From assembly GCF_020510705.1 (NCBI RefSeq), contig NZ_CP075184.1:2852001-2916000 (forward strand): a stretch of 64,000 bases of DNA. The letters are read 5' to 3'. A model generated the notes under the pieces. That model was not told the origin of the DNA. It saw nothing but the letters and a program-made list of their open reading frames with translations, and made no database searches. A program made the translations under genes and the position numbers. The DNA comes from Acidovorax radicis (GTDB taxonomy: Bacteria; Pseudomonadota; Gammaproteobacteria; Burkholderiales; Burkholderiaceae_C). Below are positions 26,201 through 36,661 of this stretch, one piece after another; within the stretch, counting starts at the first letter, position 1, and every line of letters starts with the position of its first letter.

Positions 26201-26615
26201 CGTGGTATTGCCCCTTGGGCGCTTGCGCGCGGGCGGCGGTGATGAACTCGCACAGGTTCCCCCAGCCCTCGGCATCGCGCGCCAGCGCCACGATCCGCAG
26301 CCCGCCCCACAAGAATTCGCTGCCCAGGATGAGGTGCAGACCCGATTTTTCGGCGGCCTGATGCGCCCGCACCACGCCCGCCACCGAGCATTCGTCGGTC
26401 AGCGCCAGCGCCTGGTAGCCCAGCTCGGCGGCACGATCCACCAGCTCTTGCGGGTGGGATGCGCCGCGCTGAAAACTAAAGTTGGACAGGCAGTGCAGCT
26501 CGGCATATCCCGGCAGTGCGCGCGCGGGCATTGTGGTGGTGGGCACTGCTGGCACCGGGCCTACCGGCGTTAATCGAGGAGGTGTCCAGGCCATGGCATT
26601 AGCCAAAAATGCCAT
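23244..26615 (-). CDS. dnaE2: Error-prone DNA polymerase III alpha subunit (ImuC/DnaE2)
   Basis: 1123 residues from the ATG at 26613-26615, overlapping imuB by 17 bases; the ATG at 26592-26594 is an alternative. An N-terminal PHP domain opens with GYAELHCLSNFSFQRGASHP, and the polymerase aspartates lie in PPDIDVDFEHDRREEVIQY near residue 411. C-terminal helix-hairpin-helix and OB regions follow (RACGIVTVRQRPGTAKGTMF). With ImuA and ImuB it makes the SOS mutasome that copies damaged DNA with errors. Residues about 161-185 are encoded by an inverted copy of the palindromic repeat, an in-frame insertion into the PHP region just before NGHIWLAVEL. Confidence 0.93.
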   Translation of the reverse strand: MAFLANAMAWTPPRLTPVGPVPAVPTTTMPARALPGYAELHCLSNFSFQRGASHPQELVDRAAELGYQALALTDECSVAGVVRAHQAAEKSGLHLILGSEFLWGGLRIVALARDAEGWGNLCEFITAARAQAPKGQYHVGPDSPFRLLDRCELLLAPCRERFNASDFVAVSACVSSARGHFDQYFNGHIWLAVELHLAPDDGLWLATLQRVGAALSLPLVAAGDVHMHGRGRKPLQDVITAVQRGCSVAECGFALQPNAERHLRRRVRLAGIYPPELLAATLAVAARCTFSLNEIKYQYPLETVPAGMTPAQALAWLVEVGAAGFYPQGVPATIAAQIRKELDLIAHRKYEMYFLTVHDIVRFARSQGILCQGRGSAANSVVCYVLGITAVAPENSHLLFERFISKERSEPPDIDVDFEHDRREEVIQYIYAKYGRDRAAITAVVTTYRTRSALRDVGKALGVGPALVDAFAKDHHWFDETFATDRLQDLAQAVGETLHPRTAALWLELSAQLKGFPRHLSQHVGGFVLTQGKLTRLVPVEPASMQDRSIIQWDKDDLDDMGLLKVDVLALGMLSALRRCLNLRAALRGERWQLHDIPGRDAATYDMICAADTVGVFQIESRAQMSMLPRLQPREFYDLVVEVAIVRPGPIQGGMVHPYLQARERRRQGKPLTLEKPELYEALERTLGVPIFQEQVMQIAMIAAGFTPGMADDLRRSMAAWKRKGGVHRFEEPLIKGMLTRGYRLEFAQAIFRQMLGFGEYGFPESHAHSFALLAYASSWLKCHEPACFLASLLNSLPMGFYSASQLVQDARRHGVQVLPIDVNTSDIECTLEGPLAPLRPQKGFPSPSLPQPAVRLGLRLVASLQQDAAQRLVQARAASTGFTSTEDLALRAQLRQQDLQALAAADALASLSGHRRQQMWDAAAQHTAPALLRDVPVNETPLVLPAAPEGEEILFDYAATGLTLRRHPLALLRPRLARWRLQTALQLQAVPPGRKVRACGIVTVRQRPGTAKGTMFVTLEDETGPVNVIVWPALVEAWRDALLRSQLLAVEGVWQCSAAPPMHSSGSEDPSPPEATVAVAPQASVPASAPAVVRHLVAQRFKDLTPLLGRMAGALQGSRDFH
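26061..26133 (-). repeat. Palindromic repeat, copy 2, inside dnaE2
   Basis: Inverted relative to the other copies. The core TGGCCTCTAGCGCTTG, a short loop, then CAAGCGCTAACAGCT is plain on the plus strand at 26077-26113. It lies wholly inside dnaE2 and keeps the reading frame. It adds a stretch including NASDFVAVSACVSSARGHFD to the protein. Confidence 0.85.
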
Positions 26616-28188
26616 GCAAAAACCAGCGGTGCGGCTGCACAGGCCCCGCCACCCTGCCCGCCTCCGCGTCACCAGAGCGCAGCGCCAGGCGCTCACGGAA
26701 CACCCACACCAGCCCGGCCACCTCGTTGTGTGCCACAAAATAATCGCGCAATACCAGGCCTGGGCTGGGGTGTTCTGCATCGGCAGGCGCTGCATCGGCA
26801 TCCGTCCACCAGCCGGCCTCGAACCGGTGTGGCCCCGCCAGCAGGCGCAGCAGCCCATGGTGGCAAGGCCGGTGGCCCTGCATGGCCAGGCGCCGGGGCG
26901 TGCGCAGCAGCCAGGTGGGCCACAGCGATGCGTCTGGCGCATGCGAGCCGCCGGTGGCGCCAGGGATGCCCGATCCGCCATGGCCACCCGGACCAAGGTA
27001 GTCCACAAGGCGGGCATTTTTGGCTGTCAGCACCTGCGCTGCGGGCCGCCACTGCTGCATGCATTCAGGCCGGTGGTCGGCCAGCAGCACCGGCGCCTGC
27101 ACCTGGTCTGCACCCAGTCGGGCCGACAGGCGCTCCAGCAGCTGGTGCAAGGCTTCCCCTTGCGCGGCCGAAACATCACCACCCCCACTTTGGTGATCGA
27201 CTTGGCGGCCATCTCCATGGGGTGGCAAAAGGCTGGCACTGCGGTGTGGGAGCAAGGCCGACTCCAGCAGACGCAGCGTGATCTGGTTGGCGGGGGCCGC
27301 CAGTTGGGTGCGTGCCAGGTTTTCTGACAGCAGACGCCTCAGGTGCGTGATGTCCTGTGTGGCTTGTGCCGTGCGCACCACCAAGGCTTGCGAGGGGGCA
27401 ATCACCACCCCATCGATGCGGCGCAAGTCATGGCGCCAGGTCAGCGCCAGCGCCAACACGCCCTGCTGGCGCGCCTGCAGCCAGCCCTGCAGCAGGGTAA
27501 GGCAACGGTGGGCGCTCCAGAGCAAGGCGTCTGCCGACTCGGCCAGAGCCGGCAGCTCGGCTGTCAGCACAAATTGCTCGGGCAGCTCCAGCCAACGGTG
27601 CACCTCGGGGGCATGCCCCAGCGCCTGGTCCAGCACCTGCAAGACCGCCGCACCAAAACGCCGTGCCACGCCTGCCCGGGGCAACGCCTGCAACGCCCCC
27701 CAGGTGCGGCAGCCCATGCGCTCCAGGCTGGCCACATGGGGGCGCAGCACGGTCAGTGTGTGCAGAGGCAGGGTTTGTGGGTGCGGACATCCTTGTGGGC
27801 CCTGCGACGGCAGGGCACACCCGGCCCCAGCCATGGCCATGTGCACCCGCAAAAAGGCGTGCGCCATCAGCGCGGTAGGCCCACAGCCCCATATCCCATG
27901 AGTTGAATGCACCCCATGCGCCCCATCAGCCGCTTGCGCATCAGCGCCTTGCTGGGCAAAAGCGCCTTCGGCAGCCTGCGCCCAGGCCTGGCGCACCTGT
28001 GCCAGCAAGGCATCGCGCCCGCCCCAAAGCCGCTCGGTGGTGGAGACCTCCAGCAACACGGCTTCGTCATCCACCAGCACCACGCGCGGGGTAAAACGCA
28101 ATGCCCACCACCCGGTAGCATCGATGCAGGCGGGTGCGGCGGGGTTGTCACCCGCGCTCGGTGGCAACGGCAGCGCGATCCAGTGCAT
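26599..28188 (-). CDS. imuB: ImuB, Y-family polymerase-like protein
   Basis: 529 residues. Residues 20-300 resemble the Y-family polymerase fold (LVDDEAVLLEVSTTERLWGG near 35) but without the paired catalytic acidic residues of DinB, as expected for ImuB. It is thought to be an inactive hub that binds the beta clamp and recruits ImuA and DnaE2. It starts 18 bases after imuA and its last codons overlap dnaE2. Expression should follow the LexA box at 29132. Confidence 0.9.
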   Translation of the reverse strand: MHWIALPLPPSAGDNPAAPACIDATGWWALRFTPRVVLVDDEAVLLEVSTTERLWGGRDALLAQVRQAWAQAAEGAFAQQGADAQAADGAHGVHSTHGIWGCGPTALMAHAFLRVHMAMAGAGCALPSQGPQGCPHPQTLPLHTLTVLRPHVASLERMGCRTWGALQALPRAGVARRFGAAVLQVLDQALGHAPEVHRWLELPEQFVLTAELPALAESADALLWSAHRCLTLLQGWLQARQQGVLALALTWRHDLRRIDGVVIAPSQALVVRTAQATQDITHLRRLLSENLARTQLAAPANQITLRLLESALLPHRSASLLPPHGDGRQVDHQSGGGDVSAAQGEALHQLLERLSARLGADQVQAPVLLADHRPECMQQWRPAAQVLTAKNARLVDYLGPGGHGGSGIPGATGGSHAPDASLWPTWLLRTPRRLAMQGHRPCHHGLLRLLAGPHRFEAGWWTDADAAPADAEHPSPGLVLRDYFVAHNEVAGLVWVFRERLALRSGDAEAGRVAGPVQPHRWFLHGIFG

Positions 28189-28206
28189 GCATCCCCTCCG
28201 CTCATC

Positions 28207-29106
28207 TCATGGCACAGCCGCAGACGCCGCAGCCCATCGCGGCGATTTGCCACGGGCAGTGTCGTTCGCCATGGTTTGCGCTGCTTCTTGTGCTCTCCCT
28301 GGCTCCTTCTCTTGCAGAGTGCTTTGCGTGGGGCCGGGCGCCAGTTGTTGCGCTGCGCGCCTTCGCTGTGCCTGAGCCGCCAGCATCTGCACCAGGTGGG
28401 CGTGGCATCCCGGCAGATCCAGCCCCTGCATCAACGGGGGCCCCCTGCGTTTGAGAATGTGCACCTGCATACCAGTGGGTGCAGAAGCGCCCGGTGCCAT
28501 GCCCATGCCAAGCCCTTGAACATCCCCTTGTCTTTGTGTTTGTCCTTGCACCTGCAACCGGAGCAAAGCGGGCGACGCCTGGGGCGACGCTGCCAGGGGC
28601 CTGAACACCCACAGCAGTTGCTGCTGCTGCGCGGCCGCCAGTTGCAACCTGCGCAGTGCGGCTGGCTGCGCTTGCGGCAGCCAGGCCATCACAGCGATGA
28701 CATCACGGCACCGCAACGCCTGCTCTGCCGCCCACAATGCGGGCGCCGCTGCGTTGCTTCGCACCAGGCACAGCCGGTGGGCTGCCAGGCCCTGGGCCTG
28801 CAAGGCCGGGCCAAAAGGCTCACAAGGTGGCGCCACCACCACAAGAGCCCCGGCACGCCGGGCGGTGGCTTGCGCCAGCGCGGGCAATAACAGCTGCCAT
28901 TCATGCAAGCCTGCCAGGGGTTGCAGCACCTCGCACAACGCCCCCACAGGCCAGCCCCCGCCGGGCAACTGCGCATCCAGCAGCGGATACCCCGTGGGCT
29001 GCACCGGTGACGGCCCCGCACCCAACGCATCGGCGTGCCAGACGCCTGGCACCTCAAAAGCAAAGGGAGGGGGTACCTTCCGCAAGGGCAGGCGTGATGC
29101 AGACAT
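28207..29106 (-). CDS. imuA: ImuA, SOS translesion-synthesis accessory protein
   Basis: 299 residues, first gene of imuA-imuB-dnaE2. The sequence resembles a degenerate RecA/SulA-like fold: PLLDAQLPGGGWPVGALCEV near residue 44 replaces the P-loop region, and VVVAPPCEPFGPALQAQGL follows near residue 90. ImuA inhibits or rearranges RecA so that the mutasome can act. The C-terminal 80 residues are low-complexity (Gln/Ala-rich). The LexA box lies 26 bases upstream of the start codon. Confidence 0.88.
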   Translation of the reverse strand: MSASRLPLRKVPPPFAFEVPGVWHADALGAGPSPVQPTGYPLLDAQLPGGGWPVGALCEVLQPLAGLHEWQLLLPALAQATARRAGALVVVAPPCEPFGPALQAQGLAAHRLCLVRSNAAAPALWAAEQALRCRDVIAVMAWLPQAQPAALRRLQLAAAQQQQLLWVFRPLAASPQASPALLRLQVQGQTQRQGDVQGLGMGMAPGASAPTGMQVHILKRRGPPLMQGLDLPGCHAHLVQMLAAQAQRRRAAQQLAPGPTQSTLQEKEPGRAQEAAQTMANDTARGKSPRWAAASAAVP

Positions 29107-29131
29107 TGTGGTGGCAGTGGTTCAATGAATA

Positions 29132-29147
29132 CTGTAAATATACACAG
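29132..29147. promoter_or_regulatory. LexA (SOS) box upstream of imuA
   Basis: CTGTAAATATACACAG fits the proteobacterial LexA consensus CTG-N10-CAG, with an AT-rich centre and TA before CTG. It lies 26 bases before the imuA start, so LexA would block transcription of the whole cassette until DNA damage. Confidence 0.88.
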
Positions 29148-29197
29148 CATTCGTTGAAGTGCCGTCCCACCCTCCAAACCGGGGTTAAAAACCGGAT

Positions 29198-30538
29198 CTA
29201 CAAATTTCGCATCGTCCAATCACACCAGTCGGCCACTGCGGCATCCGCTGGGGTGGCTCGACCGGACAACTGCGGCCAGCGGCGGTGGGTGGCATTGACG
29301 ATACTTTGCAGTTGCCACAAGGCCTCACGCCCCACCATGGCCACTTCGGCCATTCCGATGGCATCGCCTCGCAGCTGCTCCAGCAGATCGCCTTGTTGCC
29401 GGGGGTGGGCGCCGGCTTCGAGCAATACTTTGTGCAAAGCCTGCAGGCGGTTATCCATAAATGCATACGCACTGCCCACCGGGGGCTTGCCCGTCTGAGT
29501 CAGGGTGGCCACCGTGGGCGCCAAGGCTGCCTTGAGCTGTTCCCAGTAGTTAAAAGCGTCGGCCAGCAAATCAATCTGGCGCGCTGCGTCGTTGCCCAAA
29601 GGCATCAAGGTCGATTCACGCACCACCTCCTCCTGCAATAGCGGCAGGATATGCGCCACCAGTGCGGACGGAAACTTGCGGTGATTGAGTCGCAGCATCA
29701 GCGACAGGCGCTGAGCGGGCATGTCGTCATACTTTTCGTAGAACGCAGCCACGACCTCTGCCAGCAACAGAATGCGCCCCATGGGGGTGATGTCGGCGCC
29801 GACTAGCGCACGCGGGTAGCCGCTGCCATCCATGCGCTCGTGGTGCTCCAGCACGGCCAGTTCGGCGGCACGGGGGTAAGACTGGGTATCCCGGATCATC
29901 AGCATCGCCGTGATCGGGTGGGCCACCAGGTGTTTGCGCTGTGCGCCCACCACCTTATGGTCCGGGTCGCTCCAGGCCGGGTCCATGTGCAGCACCCCCA
30001 GGTCATGCAGCAACGCGGCGGCTGCCAAGGTGGCGCAGTCGCGGTCGGACAGACCGCTTTTGACACCCAGGAACAATGTCACCGTCATCATCTGCAGACT
30101 GTGCTGAAACAACTCGGGGCGCTGGTCCCGCATGACGGTGAGCTTGCAGGCCATGGAGGCCGGCAACGGCAACGAACGCAACGGCGCCAGCAACCGGGCC
30201 GCCGAGCCCAAAGCTTCGGCCAGGATATTTGGCAACACCTCCTGCTCCATCAAGGCCTGGGCGAAAGCCAGCAAAGCGGGCACATCCACGGGGTTCTCGA
30301 TGGACAGATGGCGGTCGATGGGTTCGCGCAGTTTGTGCTGCACCAGTCGGTCATACAGGCGGCTGTCAATACGCGCGCCCTTCTCCACCAGCTTGATGCC
30401 GGTGTCGGTGTAGATCGCGGCACCGGCCACCACGGCGCGCTGATCGGCCATGGCCGTCAATGCGCGCAGGTAATGAGGGCTGTCAGCAGTCGCCATGTCA
30501 GCGCTGCCAATGTCTGCAGTAAGAGAGATATCTGCCAT
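29198..30538 (-). CDS. HD-GYP domain protein (c-di-GMP phosphodiesterase family)
   Basis: 446 residues. HD is in LLHDLGVLHMDP near residue 177 and the GYP-type motif in LEHHERMDGSGYPRAL near 229-243. HD-GYP enzymes hydrolyse cyclic-di-GMP to GMP. The N-terminal 130 residues hold no recognised sensor and there is no membrane segment, so it is probably cytoplasmic. The metal ligands of the HD and the HHE..GSGYP segment are present, so activity is plausible. It has no operon partners. Confidence 0.85.
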   Translation of the reverse strand: MADISLTADIGSADMATADSPHYLRALTAMADQRAVVAGAAIYTDTGIKLVEKGARIDSRLYDRLVQHKLREPIDRHLSIENPVDVPALLAFAQALMEQEVLPNILAEALGSAARLLAPLRSLPLPASMACKLTVMRDQRPELFQHSLQMMTVTLFLGVKSGLSDRDCATLAAAALLHDLGVLHMDPAWSDPDHKVVGAQRKHLVAHPITAMLMIRDTQSYPRAAELAVLEHHERMDGSGYPRALVGADITPMGRILLLAEVVAAFYEKYDDMPAQRLSLMLRLNHRKFPSALVAHILPLLQEEVVRESTLMPLGNDAARQIDLLADAFNYWEQLKAALAPTVATLTQTGKPPVGSAYAFMDNRLQALHKVLLEAGAHPRQQGDLLEQLRGDAIGMAEVAMVGREALWQLQSIVNATHRRWPQLSGRATPADAAVADWCDWTMRNL

Positions 30539-30662
30539 GCAAGAAACACAAATTGTTGCCTTCGACTATATGGCCTTCCCTGTCCGGGCACTGACCCTAG
30601 CCCCCTTGGATTTCCGCACAGTCTTAACCCACATCAAGGGGCTTTCACCACCACACGGGATG

Positions 30663-30708
30663 AAAAAAAGCAAAAGGCCGGGGCCCCGTGTGGGACACCA
30701 GCCTTTTT
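30663..30708 (-). terminator. Terminator after scoAB
   Basis: Read on the minus strand, AAAAGGCTGG pairs with CCGGCCTTTT (one mismatch) and is followed by GC and a run of seven T. It lies about 40 bases after the scoB stop, so it should end scoAB transcription. Confidence 0.75.
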
Positions 30709-30745
30709 GCGGCACGAAGCATTCGCACCCAGCACGGACCAATGC

Positions 30746-31384
30746 TTATGCAATAAGCGGCACGCCCGTTTTGGACTGGAGGGCTTCGAAGGTGACATCG
30801 GGGGCCAGCTCCACCACCTTGATGCCTTGTGGCGTCACGTCCATCACGGCCAGGTCGGTGATGATGCGGTCCACCACCCCCACGCCGGTCAGTGGCAGCG
30901 AGCACTGGGGCAGAATCTTCATGTCTTCCGTGCCGTCCTTCTTGCGGGCCACATGTTCCATGAGCACGATCACACGCTTGACGCCCGCCACCAGGTCCAT
31001 GGCGCCGCCCATGCCCTTGACCATCTTGCCGGGGATCATCCAGTTGGCCAGGTCGCCCTTTTCGCTGACCTGCATGGCCCCCAGAATGGATAGGTTGATC
31101 TTGCCGCCACGGATCATGGCAAACGACTGGTCGCTGCCAAAGATGGACGAGCCCTTGATGGTGGTCACCGTCTGCTTGCCCGCGTTGATGAGGTCGGGGT
31201 TGACCTGATCGTCAGTCGGAAAAGGGCCAATGCCCAGCATGCCGTTTTCTGACTGCAGCCACACTTCCTTGTCGCCCGTAAAGTTGGCCACCAGCGTGGG
31301 GATGCCGATGCCCAGGTTCACATAAAAGCCGTCTTCGAGTTCTTGCGCCGCACGGGCGGCCATCTGGTCTTGGGTCCACGGCAT
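30746..31384 (-). CDS. scoB: 3-oxoacid CoA-transferase subunit B
   Basis: 212 residues. [17 protein letters not shown] near residue 18 and the catalytic glutamate in [14 protein letters not shown] near residue 46 mark the beta subunit of class I CoA-transferases. With subunit A it moves CoA from succinyl-CoA to a 3-oxoacid such as acetoacetate. It starts 2 bases after scoA ends. The 3-oxoadipate version (PcaJ) is similar, and the nearby carboxymuconolactone-decarboxylase-like gene makes this worth considering, but the sequence fits SCOT better. Confidence 0.9.
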   Translation of the reverse strand: MPWTQDQMAARAAQELEDGFYVNLGIGIPTLVANFTGDKEVWLQSENGMLGIGPFPTDDQVNPDLINAGKQTVTTIKGSSIFGSDQSFAMIRGGKINLSILGAMQVSEKGDLANWMIPGKMVKGMGGAMDLVAGVKRVIVLMEHVARKKDGTEDMKILPQCSLPLTGVGVVDRIITDLAVMDVTPQGIKVVELAPDVTFEALQSKTGVPLIA

Positions 31385-31386
31385 GG

Positions 31387-32127
31387 TCAGGCTCCTGCTT
31401 TCTCGGTCTGAGCCGCGTGGTCGCGCGGCGCTTCGGTGATCGTGCGTTTTTCGATGCGCTTTTCGGGGCTCGGGTTGTGCACGATGCGGTGCACATAAAT
31501 GCCCGGCAGATGGATGTCGTCGGGGGCCAGTTCGCCCACCTCCACCACACGCTCCACCTCGACGATGCAGACCTTGCCCGCAGTGGCCGCAGCAGGGTTG
31601 AAATTGCGCGCGGTCAGGTTAAAGCGCAGGTTGCCCGAGGTGTCCGCCACGTCGGCCTTGATCAGCGCCACATCGGGCACCAAGGCACGCTCCATCACAT
31701 AGGTTTCGCCGTCAAACTCGCGCAGCTCCTTGCCTTCGGCCACCATGGTGCCCACCCCGGTCTTGGTAAAAAACGCAGGGATGCCCGCACCACCGGCACG
31801 CAGTTTCTCGGCCAGCGTGCCCTGGGGCGTGAACTCCAGCTCCAGCTCGCCCGCCAGAAACTGGCGCTCAAACTCCTTGTTCTCGCCCACATAGCTGGCA
31901 ATCATCTTTTTGATCTGGCGCGTGTTCAGTAGCTTGCCCAGGCCAAAGCCATCCACCCCCGCGTTGTTGGAGATCACGGTGAGATCCTTTACACCCGAAT
32001 CACGCAAGGCGTCGATCAGTGCTTCGGGGATACCACACAGCCCGAAGCCACCCACAGCCATGAGCTGGCCGTCTGCAACCACGCCTTGGAGGGCTGCGGC
32101 TGCCGAGGGGAATAACTTGTTCACCAC
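31387..32127 (-). CDS. scoA: 3-oxoacid CoA-transferase subunit A
   Basis: 246 residues. [20 protein letters not shown] near residue 26 is the subunit A opening, followed by [16 protein letters not shown] and [20 protein letters not shown], all typical of succinyl-CoA:3-ketoacid CoA-transferases. It forms a heteromer with ScoB. The operon reads away from the LuxR-type regulator at 32201. The palindrome at 32160-32189 lies 33 bases upstream of its start, a good place for control of ketone-body use. Confidence 0.9.
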   Translation of the reverse strand: MVNKLFPSAAAALQGVVADGQLMAVGGFGLCGIPEALIDALRDSGVKDLTVISNNAGVDGFGLGKLLNTRQIKKMIASYVGENKEFERQFLAGELELEFTPQGTLAEKLRAGGAGIPAFFTKTGVGTMVAEGKELREFDGETYVMERALVPDVALIKADVADTSGNLRFNLTARNFNPAAATAGKVCIVEVERVVEVGELAPDDIHLPGIYVHRIVHNPSPEKRIEKRTITEAPRDHAAQTEKAGA

Positions 32128-32159
32128 GATCTCCTTGTGTAATTGGATGCGTTACGATA

Positions 32160-32189
32160 CTACGTACTTTAATAAGTAGTTTTTCGTAG
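32160..32189. promoter_or_regulatory. Candidate operator between scoA and the LuxR regulator
   Basis: A nested inverted repeat: CTACG (32160-32164) with CGTAG (32185-32189), and inside it TACTT (32165-32169) with AAGTA (32174-32178) around a TAAT centre. It is the only clear symmetry in the 73-base divergent region. Binding by the adjacent PAS-LuxR protein is inferred. Confidence 0.5.
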
Positions 32190-32200
32190 ATATTTGCACT

Positions 32201-32746
32201 ATGGACGTTGATTACCGCTTGGCCTTCGATATGGCGCCCGTGGGGTTGGTGCTGTCGCGCAACCGCACCATGATCGACTGCAACCGGCATGTCTGCGAGA
32301 TGTTCCACGCGTCCCGTGAGGTGCTGATCGGGCAGTCGTTCCAGATACTCTATCCGAGCGTGGACGAGTATGTGCGTCTGGGTGCGCACATGGAGCCCAT
32401 CCTCAACGCCAAAGGCCACTATGCGGACAACCGCATCATGAAGCGCGCCAATGGCGAGGTTTTCTGGTGCCACGTGTCAGGCCGTGCACTCAACCGCAAT
32501 GCACCGCACGAATCAGGCATCTGGAGCTTTGAAGACCTGAGTTCTCAACGCGCCGTAAAAGCCGAATTGACCGGCCGCGAGCGCGAGGTGGCCGCACGCC
32601 TTCTGGAGGGCCTGACCTCCAAGGAAATCGGACGGGCCTTGGAGATCAGCCACCGCACGGTTGAAATCTACCGGGCGCGCCTCATGCGCAAGTACAACGC
32701 ATCCACTGCTGCCGACCTGGTGCACAAGCTGCTGGCGGGCGGCTGA
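32201..32746 (+). CDS. PAS-LuxR transcriptional regulator
   Basis: 181 residues. An N-terminal PAS domain (residues about 5-115: FDMAPVGLVLSRNRTMIDCN and IMKRANGEVFWCHVSGRAL) joins directly to a LuxR/FixJ helix-turn-helix (LTGREREVAARLLEGLTSKE, then IGRALEISHRTVEIYRARLM). There is no receiver domain, so it is probably controlled by a small molecule or redox signal bound to PAS. Its position divergent to scoAB across a palindrome suggests it controls them. Ligand unknown. Confidence 0.85.
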   Translation: MDVDYRLAFDMAPVGLVLSRNRTMIDCNRHVCEMFHASREVLIGQSFQILYPSVDEYVRLGAHMEPILNAKGHYADNRIMKRANGEVFWCHVSGRALNRNAPHESGIWSFEDLSSQRAVKAELTGREREVAARLLEGLTSKEIGRALEISHRTVEIYRARLMRKYNASTAADLVHKLLAGG

Positions 32747-32778
32747 GCCGTCGCGGGCCTGGCCCCCTGTTGCTTTGT

Positions 32779-33165
32779 CTACTTGCCAGGGCCGTCGATC
32801 ACTTCAGCCGCTGTGCGGAAGGCCTCTACCGCCGTGGGCAAGCCGCAGTACACACTGGCGTGCAGCAACACTTCTTGCAGTTCCTCGGCTGTGGCGCCGT
32901 TGTTCAGCGCACCCCGTACGTGGCCCTTGAGCTCGTGCTGCTTGCCCAGCGCGATCAGCATCGAGACGGTGATGAGGCTGCGCGTCTTGCGGTCCAGCCC
33001 CGGGCGCTGCCAGACGTCGCCCCACGCATTGCGGGTGATGTATTCCTGGATGGGCTGCGTGAAGGCGGTCGCGTTGCCAAGTGCACGGTCCACAAAATCG
33101 TCACCCATGACCTCGCGGCGAGTGGCAAGGCCTTTTTCAAAATCTTTGGATGGGGGTTGCGTCAC
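32779..33165 (-). CDS. Carboxymuconolactone decarboxylase-family protein
   Basis: 128 residues from a GTG at 33163-33165, chosen because AAGGAGAG is about eight bases upstream; this gives the usual PcaC length. The family pattern is clear: GLDRKTRSLITVSMLIALGK near residue 57 and LQEVLLHASVYCGLPTAVEA near 100. PcaC decarboxylates 4-carboxymuconolactone in the 3-oxoadipate pathway. No other pca gene is nearby except the CoA-transferase pair, so the substrate is open; many relatives are only annotated as CMD-family proteins. Confidence 0.8.
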   Translation of the reverse strand: MTQPPSKDFEKGLATRREVMGDDFVDRALGNATAFTQPIQEYITRNAWGDVWQRPGLDRKTRSLITVSMLIALGKQHELKGHVRGALNNGATAEELQEVLLHASVYCGLPTAVEAFRTAAEVIDGPGK

Positions 33166-33324
33166 GCGGGCTCTCCTTGGGTCCTGGGATGTGAAGGCCC
33201 GATGGTAGCGGGGGGCCCTTAAAAGGAGAAACGCCCGCCGAATGCATTGCACTCAGCGGGGCCCAGGGCCTGATCGGACCGATATGCGCGGTCGCCCGAC
33301 CGCGCGGCCCATGGCGGATCGTGC

Positions 33325-35565
<2,241 letters not shown>

Positions 35566-35605
35566 TCAGTGGGATCAATGTTAAGAAGCAATCCATGACA
35601 CGTAC

Positions 35606-35644
35606 ATTGAATCGATTGAATTTGATCAATAGCCAATATTTATC
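35606..35644. promoter_or_regulatory. OxyR-like motif upstream of katG
   Basis: On the minus strand GATA, CTAT, ATTC and TCAA elements occur at roughly 10-11 base steps in an AT-rich region about 80-115 bases before katG. This resembles the four-part OxyR site (ATAG-N7-CTAT repeated) but is degenerate. No oxyR gene is in the window. Confidence 0.3.
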
Positions 35645-35726
35645 AAAACACTCGAATCAGTAGCACCCACCATGCTATGCCCGGTGGCATCCGCGTGTCA
35701 CCAGGGCCTGTCCTCAGCGCCCGTCC

Positions 35727-36644
35727 TCAGCCGCCGTGAGCCAGCGGCAGGCCCGGCGCATCCAGCCGCGCACGCAGAACATCGCCGTGGGTCGAGTCGG
35801 TCACGAACACCGTCCGGCCGTCCTCCCCGCCAAATGCCAGGTTCGTGGTGGACGCCCCTGCGGGCCCGCGCAGCACCACGTCGGGTTCAGCCCGGTGGTT
35901 AAGCACCCACACATAACCCAGGCCGGGGTTGGCCACCAACAGGTGGCCTTCGGCGTCCACGGCCAGGCCATCGGGGCCGCTGGGGCCGTAGGAGGTGAAG
36001 AACTGCCCGACCTTGGCCACGCTGCCATCGGGCAACAGGGGCACACGCCAGACGCAATTGCCGCGCGTCACGGCGAGATACAGCACACGGCCGTCCGGCG
36101 ACAAGGCCACCCCGTTGGGGCTGGGCACGTTGTGCAGCAACAAGTCCAGCTGGCCATTGGGGCGCAGGCGGTACAGCCGGCCGCTCGGGTCGTGCAGGCC
36201 GCTCTGGCCCTGGTCGGTGAAGTAGAGGTTGCCCTCGGCATCGAAGATCAGGTCGTTCACGCCCTTGAAGCGCTCGCTGTTGCGGCGCTGCAGGTAGGGC
36301 GTGACCAGTCCCGTGGCGACATCGAGCTGCATCAGTCCGTTCTTGTAGTCGGTGATGAGCAGCGTTCCGGGCTTGAGGAATTTCAGGCCATTGGGCTCGC
36401 CGTCGTACTCGGCCACCAGCGTCCATTCGCCCTGCGGGCTGATGCGGAAGACACGGCCCCAGGGGATGTCGGTCACGTACAGGTTGCCTGCATCGTCGAA
36501 GACCGGGCCTTCGAGGAAGGAGTCGGTGATGGTGCCGCCCCGGTTGGCGTCGGCCCAGTCGCTGCGCTCGCGGCGGCGAAAGTGTTCGGGGAGCGTGGTG
36601 AACACCTCCAAATCACGGACCTGGGGGGCTTGCAGCAAAAACAT
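35727..36644 (-). CDS. SMP-30/gluconolactonase-family protein
   Basis: 305 residues from the ATG at 36642-36644. This is a six-bladed propeller of the SMP-30 type: FLEGPVFDDAGNLYVTDIPW near residue 43 carries the metal-binding Glu, and LIFDAEGNLYFTDQG, PNGVALSPDGRVLYLAVT and GPDGLAVDAEGHLLVANPG mark the blades with the Asn/Asp ligands. Such enzymes open sugar-acid lactones. It is the last gene of the nine-gene run from 44464, 17 bases after the amidohydrolase, so its substrate is probably a lactone intermediate of that pathway. Confidence 0.85.
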   Translation of the reverse strand: MFLLQAPQVRDLEVFTTLPEHFRRRERSDWADANRGGTITDSFLEGPVFDDAGNLYVTDIPWGRVFRISPQGEWTLVAEYDGEPNGLKFLKPGTLLITDYKNGLMQLDVATGLVTPYLQRRNSERFKGVNDLIFDAEGNLYFTDQGQSGLHDPSGRLYRLRPNGQLDLLLHNVPSPNGVALSPDGRVLYLAVTRGNCVWRVPLLPDGSVAKVGQFFTSYGPSGPDGLAVDAEGHLLVANPGLGYVWVLNHRAEPDVVLRGPAGASTTNLAFGGEDGRTVFVTDSTHGDVLRARLDAPGLPLAHGG

Positions 36645-36661
36645 GGCGGAGTCTTTCGTGT

